A DNA stretch of 64,000 bases. Origin: Opisthocomus hoazin (lineage: Eukaryota; Chordata; Aves; Opisthocomiformes; Opisthocomidae). The notes below the pieces were generated by a model. The model ran no database searches. It was not told the origin of the DNA and saw only the letters and a list, made by a program, of their open reading frames with translations. The DNA lies in NCBI RefSeq assembly GCF_030867145.1, contig NC_134429.1, forward strand, positions 15,500,677 through 15,564,676, read 5' to 3'. The translations under genes were made by a program, and so were the position numbers. Of the stretch, positions 58,501 through 64,000 are shown in pieces (position 1 is the stretch's first letter; every line of letters starts with the position of its first letter).

Positions 58501-61500
58501 AAAACAGTCCTGTTCCCTGAGGCTCGAGCAATTCGCTTGGAACTGAAGCACCTTTTTTGCTGTCGATTGGTACAGAATTTATGCACTGCTTGTGCTCTGA
58601 CTCCCCAGCTCCTGAAATTCAGAAGCACCCTGGAGAAACTTCAGTCCCAGCCACAGATCTCTGTGGCACAAACCCCGCCCAGGGCTGTCCTGCTGCTCGT
58701 TGCCTTCCCCATTTGAGGCAGAGGGAAGCTGACAAGTGTCAGGATGGTTTTCCCTCTGCCACTCGGTGAAAATCAGGCATTTTTTATGCTGCTGCTACTC
58801 AAAGCCTGACATTTTAACCAAGTACCTCAGCCTTCAGTGGTGGTTTGTCCCAGTTTACCCAGTCTCAAGGTGAGGTTTAGTCCTGGCTGTCTTCTAAAGT
58901 AACGCCTGACTCGTAGTCTACAGACTGTTGAGAGTCCACAAACTCCTCACGTCTGAAGCTGAGAGAAGAAAACCTATTACCGCCTGGCCGAGGAGCGCTA
59001 TGGAGAGGCACATCACCGTGAACACATCCAAACCCTCTGCTCCACAACTCCAACCTGCAACGATGGCAAAAGTAAGGAGCGAGCAACCTACGCAGCTGGG
59101 AAGCTTTTGAAACCAGAGGTACCTGAGATACCTGGAAAACTCCTCCACGCCCCATAACACAATCCCAGCGATGAGGAGTTACTCAAGACGGACCCAGAGG
59201 TAGAGAGAGGAGGATGAAGGAGAGCAGGATTTCCCAGCGCACAGCAGGGCGCGGGAAGGGCGGACCTGCTCCCCTAACCTACTATCTTACTCTTCCCACT
59301 AGCAGAGAAAAAGAGAAATATCAGGGACTCGAGGTCTGAAGTCAGACAGGGAAGCGTTGGGAAAAATTAGCGGCTCCATAGCGGAAGGGGAGCGACATCC
59401 CTGAGGAAGGAGAACTGCATCCCGGGGGTAAAAAGCAGGGGTGTGCCAGCGCCGGACTTTCGCCATGCGGCTGAGTTTGGTTTCGCTGGGGTGGTATAAA
59501 TAGGTCTGTCAGCCTGAAGACTCATGTAGCTTCCCACGTCTCCCTGAGCTTTGTCACTCTGAACTGAACAAAAAAGCGATGGGGCAGGACTGAAAAATCC
59601 CCAAGCCCCTCTTCACCACTGGATCGTGGCAGAGCTTGAGGTAGGTCAAGGCAGAGCTGTAGATGAGGAGTCCTGTTCGAGTACAACAATCATGAAATTA
59701 GCCACCATGTTGACTTTATAGCATTTCCAACAGGGATCCCCAGGATTTTCTGAATGCATATAAATTCTGTCTGACGAATCCTGTGTGGGAAGTAGAATAT
59801 CCTTATACGCATAGGGAAACTGAGGCAGTAGCGCTGCAGAGCATTGTAACAGAGCTCGGAGCAGGCTGAACATCCAGCAATTTCCAGGTAAATAAAAGAT
59901 TATCCTTCCTTTTTAGAGGACAGAAAGGTGAGAGACCGGAGGACAGAGTCACCCACGGAAGAAAAGAGAAAGGTTGGGAGAGGTTTGCACATCCATTCTA
60001 CATCCCAGAGGCGATGTCAGATCATCCATTCCTTAATAGTGCCGGGAATTCCCTTGTGATGGTCTTTGTAAGACAAGTTTTCAGGGATGAATCTGTGTCA
60101 AGACACACTGCAGATCACAGGAAAACTGCTACTCCATAAGCCAGCGGAAACCCAACAACTGGAGAAGCGTCAGCGAGTCATGAAAGCCTCCTTTCCCCCA
60201 AAACTTAGGATGAAAACAAAAAAGACTCTGTTCACCTTCCCAAACACAGCCTGTGTTTTCCCTCGAAGATGGCTGGAGCTCACACGTGGATCAGCCAGAA
60301 CATGTGGCCCAACCCAAACCTTCCAGCACGTCCCCACAACTCACCCCTGTGACCACCACAAACAGGCTCCAGCATCCTGGTCCCCTGTGTGCCGGCGTGC
60401 AGATCCCCACCAAAGGGATGGGCTTTAAGAAACGCTCTCACCAGCAGCAGACGCCAAGGGGCAAGGAGCAGGACGAGGAGAGAGATGAAGTATTATGGGA
60501 CAGGTCTCGAGACCCCTCATTTTGAGGGCTCAGACCAGGGCACAGCCAACCCGTGGCGTAGGCCAGAACTCCGGAAAGAGGGTTTCACGGTGGACTCATC
60601 CCAGTCGCCCCAGTGAACAGCCCCAGGAAAACGGAACCCACCAGAATCCCCCCACAGTCCTGCCCACAGGAGAAAGAAACCCTTTGAACAGGGGGAATCC
60701 CAGGGGGGACCCCAATATATCCCAGACAGCAGAGACGGAGGTTCCTGGGGGTAACCCCAGCTGTGCCCCTTTGGTGGGGTGGGCCAGGGGGTTCCCAAAC
60801 CCACACAGAGCAATCCCTAAAGGTGTCCCCTGCCGCTGGTGCAGGGGACAGCAGAGGGTCCTTGCCCCACACTCCTGTCCCAAAGAGTCCCCCAATGTTC
60901 CTGGGGTGTCCCCAGCCCGTGGGGGTCCCTAGGGACCGTCCTGCAGCCCCATGTCTCTGCTGGTGGTGTGTCTCTGGGGGGTCCCCAGCAGTGTTCCCCA
61001 ACCAGAGGCGGTCCCCAGGGACACCCCAGCACAGGGGGGACCCCAGAGCTGCCCCTGGGCCCACAGCCCCCGGTAGATCGAGGGTCCCCAGGGCTGATCC
61101 CGAGCACACAGCCCCCGGCACACAGGGGGTCCCCAGGGCTGTCCCCAGGCTGACCCCAGACCCCCAATATATGGGGTCCCCAGGACCACAACCCCCAACA
61201 CAGGGGGGTCCCCAGGGCTGTCCCAGGGCCCACAGCCCCCAACACAGAGGGGACCCCAGCGCTGACCCCGGGCCCACAGCCCCAAGCACAAGGGGGGCCC
61301 CAGGGCTGTCCCCGGGCCCATAGCCCCGGCACAGGGGGTCCTCAGCCCCACAGCTCCTTCGACGGGGCGGTGCCCCCAGGGCCGTCCCCAGGCCCACAGC
61401 CCCAGCACAGGGGGGTCCCCAGGGCCGCCCCCAGGCCCTCGCCACCCACCTTCTTGACGGAGAGGGAGATGTTCTCCAGGATGCGGTCCTTCACCTCCGC

Positions 61501-61509
61501 CGGCTCCAT
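34427..61509 (-). CDS. PLEKHM2: PLEKHM2 (SKIP), RUN and PH domain lysosome/kinesin-1 adaptor, 20 coding exons, 1005 aa
   Basis: PLEKHM2/SKIP is recruited to lysosomes by Arl8 through its RUN domain and binds kinesin-1 light chains through two tryptophan-acidic motifs, driving lysosomes to the cell periphery. Salmonella SifA also targets it, and human loss is linked to cardiomyopathy. All coding exons are present (3018 nt including stop; human 1019 aa). RUN domain is about residues 36-158. The W-acidic motifs fall at W207 (LEWDDSA) and W236 (RDWEDGD). Residues 238-573 are low-complexity and Glu/Pro/Ser rich with Lys runs. A conserved block spans about 574-722. The PH domain is about 760-858, and the C-terminus ends [13 protein letters not shown] as in human. 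Exon 1 lies in a CpG island; intron 1 is 12.4 kb. CR1 insertions sit antisense in introns 1 and 9. Every exon junction closes in phase. Confidence 0.97.
34951..35067 (-). CDS. PLEKHM2: PLEKHM2 exon 19
   Basis: Residues 922-960, [20 protein letters not shown] to WRNIYQ. Confidence 0.95.
35152..35331 (-). CDS. PLEKHM2: PLEKHM2 exon 18
   Basis: Residues 862-921, [20 protein letters not shown] to GKEYCIV. Confidence 0.95.
35532..35691 (-). CDS. PLEKHM2: PLEKHM2 exon 17 (PH end)
   Basis: Residues 808-861, [20 protein letters not shown] to CQAVSKG, with the C-terminal PH helix around MADWMQYF. Confidence 0.95.
36112..36177 (-). CDS. PLEKHM2: PLEKHM2 exon 16 (PH)
   Basis: Residues 786-808, [20 protein letters not shown] then NMG. 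Confidence 0.95.
36461..36651 (-). CDS. PLEKHM2: PLEKHM2 exon 15 (PH domain start)
   Basis: Residues 723-786, [17 protein letters not shown] to KTCFVVL. The PH domain opens near [18 protein letters not shown]. Confidence 0.95.
36740..36872 (-). CDS. PLEKHM2: PLEKHM2 exon 14
   Basis: Residues 678-722, [20 protein letters not shown] to ESKCE. Confidence 0.95.
37433..37521 (-). CDS. PLEKHM2: PLEKHM2 exon 13
   Basis: Residues 649-678, [20 protein letters not shown] to MALTE. Confidence 0.95.
37829..37893 (-). CDS. PLEKHM2: PLEKHM2 exon 12
   Basis: Residues 627-648, [20 protein letters not shown] then S. Confidence 0.94.
38214..38304 (-). CDS. PLEKHM2: PLEKHM2 exon 11
   Basis: Residues 597-627, [20 protein letters not shown] to YLIRKG. 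Confidence 0.95.
38394..38463 (-). CDS. PLEKHM2: PLEKHM2 exon 10
   Basis: Residues 573-596, [20 protein letters not shown] then LFR. Confidence 0.95.
38545..39233 (+). mobile_element. CR1 LINE 3' fragment in PLEKHM2 intron 9
   Basis: A 5'-truncated CR1 of about 0.69 kb, plus strand (antisense to PLEKHM2). It encodes the ORF2 C-terminus from [17 protein letters not shown] through [14 protein letters not shown] and [19 protein letters not shown]. It ends in the GGGTGACCCACAGAGGGCCC region and a short ATTCTGTG/ATTTTGTG tail. It fills about three quarters of the intron. The frame is open over much of the fragment, so it is comparatively young. Confidence 0.96.
39407..40177 (-). CDS. PLEKHM2: PLEKHM2 exon 9 (large)
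   Basis: Residues 316-573. Opens with [17 protein letters not shown] and contains [34 protein letters not shown] and [17 protein letters not shown]. Mostly disordered; least conserved exon. Confidence 0.95.
40178..41337. other. PLEKHM2: PLEKHM2 intron 8
   Basis: Unique-looking intron sequence; no repeat family or RNA gene recognised. Confidence 0.6.
41338..41572 (-). CDS. PLEKHM2: PLEKHM2 exon 8
   Basis: Residues 238-316, [17 protein letters not shown] to CTELEVIR, including [12 protein letters not shown] and [11 protein letters not shown]. Confidence 0.95.
41573..44194. other. PLEKHM2: PLEKHM2 intron 7
   Basis: About 2.6 kb of intron. I see no LINE, RNA gene or further exon; open frames in it are not conserved-looking. 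Confidence 0.6.
44195..44254 (-). CDS. PLEKHM2: PLEKHM2 exon 7 (second W-acidic motif)
   Basis: A 60-nt micro-exon, residues 218-238, [21 protein letters not shown]236 begins the WED motif completed by exon 8. Confidence 0.93.
44580..44695 (+). repeat. MIR/L2-like remnant in PLEKHM2 intron 6
   Basis: AAGCAACTTAATCACTCC, then GTGCCTCAGTTTCCCC, an ACTTACCTCC stretch, CTGTGA and ATTAACATTTGCAAAGC follow the MIR consensus order. This is the most complete MIR-type copy in the window; it is old and diverged. The rest of intron 6 (44255-46305) shows nothing else recognised except a second core at 44918-44933. Confidence 0.6.
46306..46492 (-). CDS. PLEKHM2: PLEKHM2 exon 6 (first W-acidic motif)
   Basis: Residues 156-218, [20 protein letters not shown] to IAPSSE, with the kinesin light-chain motif LEWDD at W207. 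Confidence 0.96.
47001..47088 (-). CDS. PLEKHM2: PLEKHM2 exon 5
   Basis: Residues 126-155, [20 protein letters not shown] to RFDLDL; end of the RUN domain. Confidence 0.96.
47626..47725 (-). CDS. PLEKHM2: PLEKHM2 exon 4
   Basis: Residues 93-126, [20 protein letters not shown] to HKYYV; RUN domain. Confidence 0.96.
48665..48774 (-). CDS. PLEKHM2: PLEKHM2 exon 3
   Basis: Residues 56-93, [20 protein letters not shown] to ATNLGR; RUN domain. Confidence 0.96.
48926..49032 (-). CDS. PLEKHM2: PLEKHM2 exon 2
   Basis: Residues 21-56, [20 protein letters not shown] to ALLYG; start of the RUN domain. Confidence 0.96.
53120..53129. promoter_or_regulatory. MEF2-consensus site in PLEKHM2 intron 1
   Basis: CTATTTATAG is a perfect MEF2 motif; read on the minus strand it also gives CTATAAATAG, a TATA-box match in sense with PLEKHM2. 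Which role, if any, applies is not decidable here. Confidence 0.3.
54158..54583 (+). mobile_element. CR1 LINE 3' fragment in PLEKHM2 intron 1
   Basis: A 5'-truncated CR1 of about 0.43 kb, plus strand, antisense to PLEKHM2. It starts within the [20 protein letters not shown] coding stretch and ends in the usual CR1 3' end with a TTTTGTGATTCTGTG tail. It closely resembles the other two copies. Confidence 0.95.
59495..59503 (+). promoter_or_regulatory. Canonical TATA-box-like motif, antisense in PLEKHM2 intron 1
   Basis: TATAAATAG preceded by GTGG and followed by GC-neutral sequence, giving a possible start near 59525-59530 on the plus strand. No open frame or known gene follows, so a transcript is speculative. 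Confidence 0.25.
59695..59828 (-). repeat. MIR/L2-like remnant in PLEKHM2 intron 1
   Basis: On the minus strand, CTGCCTCAGTTTCCCTAT is followed by an ATAAGGATA stretch, CACACAGGATT and GGAAATGCTATAAAG, the order seen in MIR/L2 consensus tails. Strongly diverged. Confidence 0.5.
60985..61440. repeat. Minisatellite in PLEKHM2 intron 1 beside exon 1 (about 45-bp unit)
   Basis: Degenerate tandem copies of a unit containing GGTCCCCAGGGCTGTCCC and GGGCCCACAGCCCC, roughly 45 bp apart with one longer spacing. Long open frames across it are compositional. G-rich on the PLEKHM2 sense strand. Confidence 0.88.
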
Positions 61510-61925
61510 GGCACCGCCCGCCGCCGCCCGCCGCCGCGCCCGCCCGGCCGAGGCCGAGCGCCTGCCCGCCCGCCGGGCCCGCTCCGTCCTGCCGGCTGCC
61601 CCGGCCCGGCCCCGGCCCGGCCCCCCGCCGCTCAGCGCGCCATGGCCGCGCCGGGGCCCCCCCCGCGGCGGGCGCGGAGGCGAACGGGGCCCGGCGGGGA
61701 GGAGGGAGCGGAGCGGGGCCGCGCGCGTGACGGGCGCCGCGCTGCGCCGGGACTGAGGGGTCAGGCGGGGAGGGGGGGGGGGGGAGGGGAGCGGCGCTGC
61801 CCGCCCCCGGCCCGGCCCCGCCCCCAATGGCGCCCGCGGGGCCGCGCGGAGGCGGCGGGGCGGGGAACGGCGCAGCGTCCGTCAGGGGCCGGGGAGGGGC
61901 CGCGTCCCTCGCGGGGCGGGGCTCG
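61440..61925 (-). promoter_or_regulatory. PLEKHM2: PLEKHM2 CpG-island promoter and 5' UTR
   Basis: Dense CpG sequence around exon 1 with several GC boxes (for example near 61800-61870 and 61905-61935) and no TATA box. The transcription start probably lies within about 300 bp upstream of the ATG at 61509. Confidence 0.75.
61450..61509 (-). CDS. PLEKHM2: PLEKHM2 exon 1
   Basis: Residues 1-20, [20 protein letters not shown], one change from the human start. Phase 0 donor GTGGG. Confidence 0.96.
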
Positions 61926-62135
61926 GGGAGGGGAGATGGCGCGGGGAGCGCAGGGGGGCGTGAGGGGAGATGGCAGGGGGGACAGTGAGGGGACGTGAGG
62001 GGAGGTGGCCCTGGGGAGAGCAGGGGGACATGAGGGGGAGATGGGGAGAGATGGCGCTGGGGAAAGTGAGGGGACATAAGGGGGACGTGAGGGGAGATGG
62101 CACAGGGGAGAGCGAGGGGACATGGGGGGAGATGG
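61925..62135. repeat. Minisatellite upstream of PLEKHM2 (GAGGGGAGATGGC family)
   Basis: Imperfect tandem copies of a unit containing GTGAGGGGAGATGGC and GGGGACATGAGGGG. It lies about 0.4-0.6 kb upstream of the PLEKHM2 ATG, G-rich on the plus strand. Confidence 0.85.
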
Positions 62136-64000
62136 CACCTCGGGGTGCTGGCAGGGGCGAGCCTCAAAGGAAAGAGAAATAGTGGCGTGAAGGAGAAATA
62201 GGGGGTCCACATGGCACCCCAGCACCCAGGGCTTCCATCTCTGCTTGGTCATGCAGCACTTTGGGGCCAAAAATGGGCCAGAAAAGTGTTGCTCCTAAAA
62301 ACCCCCAATATAAGCCGCACTCGCCATCACAGGACAGAGCTAGGAGTTGTGGCAAAGGCTTAGTGGAGGAGGGGGTGTAAAGAAATAAAAGATTAAATGA
62401 ATAATAAGTACTCCTCCTGAGATTCAGGTGAAAGGTCCTGAGGCTGGGGCAGTCCTTGGGGCTGGCTGATCGCCCTTCCACCATTCAGCCCCGATAACTG
62501 AAAATGGAACCGAAAGCAAAAGCAATTAAAAAAGGAAAAGCCAGCAGCTCTCCGGAGCTCGTTCCCTGCCCCGTTCCCACCCCTTCCTCTGTAAAGAGCC
62601 TGCTGGCAGGGAAGGCACGAGCTGAGCGAGGACTTGGATGGAGAAAACACGCCAGGCCAAGCCTGCTCTTTCCCTGTGGTCGCTGGAAACTGGGAAAAAC
62701 TCCCAGGGAATGGAAGAGAGCGCAGCTTGTTGGTGCTTGGGTTAAAACTGAGCCAAACCATAAAACTCTTCTTTTCTCAGCACCGTACCAGCGCCCAGAG
62801 AAGCAGAAATGTTGTGTTGAGCGAGATCCCAACAAGGATCGGAGCTTGTCTTGGCACCTGGGGAAGAAGGTAAACCTCTCCTGTTGAACTGGGGGGAGAT
62901 GAGAGGGAAACGACCCCACTAAAACGCACACACAACTACTTACCAGCAGTCTTGAGCAGGACACGTGTAAGCCTGAGCCCTAACGAGTCGCTGGAGAGAC
63001 CAGCAAACTCAAGTCAGCCCCTTTTAAAGAAGCCCACACGGATCCAACGCACCATTTAATTCTTTCCTGGTGAATTTTAGGATTTAAAGCGTGCTCAGGG
63101 TATAAAGGAAACAGGCTGCGCGGCCCCAGCCAGCGGCTAAGGGCTGGTGTGTGCACCCCTCGTTGCTCCAGAGGCACCAGGCGCAGCACAGCGTATGCAC
63201 CGGTATAATCCCACGCTGTGGCAGACTTCCTGGTCTCCTACAGCTTTCCTCGATGTTTTGAATGCCCCAGTCTCTGTTTTGCTCCAAGTAAAATGAGTTG
63301 GTTGTAATCCCTTCAAGCACCCACCGCACAATTATGGATTTACATGGAAAATTCCCTGCTCCCAGCGTTTAAAGACAGCTCCCATTCTCCCCGGACAAGC
63401 TCAGGAGGCACCATCCCACTCCCACCACACGATCATCTGCTTACTGCCCTCTTCCCAAGAGATTTTTAACTCTTTGCTCAGTATTTACAGCCCAAACTTA
63501 GCATGAAGAACATTTCCTGCAAAGAGAGGAGCCATCAGGCGTCCGTCACATGTGGATAGCAAGGAAGGACAGAGTGAGTCACTGAGGTGTAGCCCTTCTC
63601 CTGCAGCAAAGCGCGTTAAGTGCGAGATACCGCCCTCCTAAGATACAGACCTTATCCTGCCGTGCAGTCATAGGGCACTTCAATAATATTGCCAGTGATC
63701 TGGAAATTAAAGAGGCACAAGAAACATTTCAGGAGGTAGCAGAATAGATTTAGGCAGGAAAAAAATTAGTATTAGGAAAAAACAAGGAAGAAACGGCAGG
63801 CTTATCGGGATAAGGAAACAGCGAGCCCTGCATCTTATGACCAACATGTAGCCTGGTGAGCACACCTCCATTGCCACAACCAGGCACAAGCGTTTGATTT
63901 TAAAACGCTTCCCATTTGTTAACAAAGGGACTCAAAACAAGACGCTCCTTTGGCAGCTGGTGTTGTGAGGGATTTCAACCTCCAGCTCACATCCTTGTCT
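62136..64000. other. Upstream of PLEKHM2, no gene recognised
   Basis: By synteny the next gene would be DDI2, whose long 3' UTR could extend here, but no DDI2 coding sequence or clear poly(A) context is visible. Confidence 0.5.

Larger units (their letters stand above)
49033..61449. other. PLEKHM2: PLEKHM2 intron 1 (12.4 kb)
   Basis: The largest intron. It contains an 18-bp poly-C tract (53465-53482), a CR1 fragment, a MIR/L2 remnant, a MEF2-type motif, a TATA-type motif and, next to exon 1, a C-rich minisatellite. No additional exon or RNA gene recognised. Confidence 0.75.

Noticed and set aside
59440-59560. TATA motif as the promoter of an old LTR
   Set aside because: No paired direct repeats, polypurine tract, primer-binding region or internal retroviral sequence is visible nearby.
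60585-62212. Gly/Pro/Trp-rich open frames of up to 427 codons near PLEKHM2 exon 1
   Set aside because: Minisatellite and CpG-island artefacts; only the 60-nt exon 1 is supported.
62485-62964. 159-codon minus-strand open frame as a gene
   Set aside because: No recognisable domain, no CpG island or splice context, and AT/GC composition like the surrounding sequence.

Overview
The window is vertebrate nuclear DNA and almost certainly from a bird. Three 5'-truncated CR1 LINE 3' ends carry the typical CR1 tail. Introns are short, GC is high and minisatellites are dense, as on avian microchromosomes. Five host genes lie in the order SPEN, FBLIM1, TMEM82, SLC25A34, PLEKHM2, all on the minus strand. 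This is the gene order I recall for human 1p36.13, and the block corresponds to a region I recall on chicken chromosome 21. I cannot name the species.

Layout, left to right. 1-3.5 kb: SPEN intron 1, then SPEN coding exon 1 in a CpG island (3.1-4.2 kb), with two different tandem arrays just upstream (4.2-5.3 kb). 5.3-19.2 kb: gene-poor sequence with an orphan CpG island at 14.8-15.4 kb built around tandem GC-box repeats. 19.2-22.3 kb: FBLIM1 (migfilin), 7 coding exons, 336 aa, with a CR1 in its last intron. 24.7-26.0 kb: a C-rich minisatellite. 26.4-29.9 kb: TMEM82, 6 exons, 326 aa, with a second array of the same family in intron 4. 30.2-32.4 kb: SLC25A34, 5 exons, about 339 aa. 33.4-61.5 kb: PLEKHM2 (SKIP), all 20 coding exons, 1005 aa, with two CR1s. 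61.4-62.1 kb: PLEKHM2 CpG-island promoter between two minisatellites. 62.1-64 kb: no recognisable gene.

Exon junctions were chosen by matching the protein families from memory, by GT/AG splice sites and by reading phase. Phases close across all 20 PLEKHM2, 7 FBLIM1, 6 TMEM82 and 5 SLC25A34 coding exons, which supports the models strongly. The genes are neighbours by conserved synteny rather than a pathway: SPEN is a nuclear co-repressor, FBLIM1 a filamin/adhesion adaptor, TMEM82 an uncharacterised membrane protein, SLC25A34 a mitochondrial carrier, and PLEKHM2 an Arl8/kinesin-1 lysosome adaptor.

The most unusual content is non-coding: two arrays of one minisatellite family bracketing the last two TMEM82 exons, one with an exact 71-bp higher-order period; a recurrent 16-base MIR-like core, three times as close inverted pairs, one of them flanking a FBLIM1 exon; and tandem arrays beside every CpG-island promoter.
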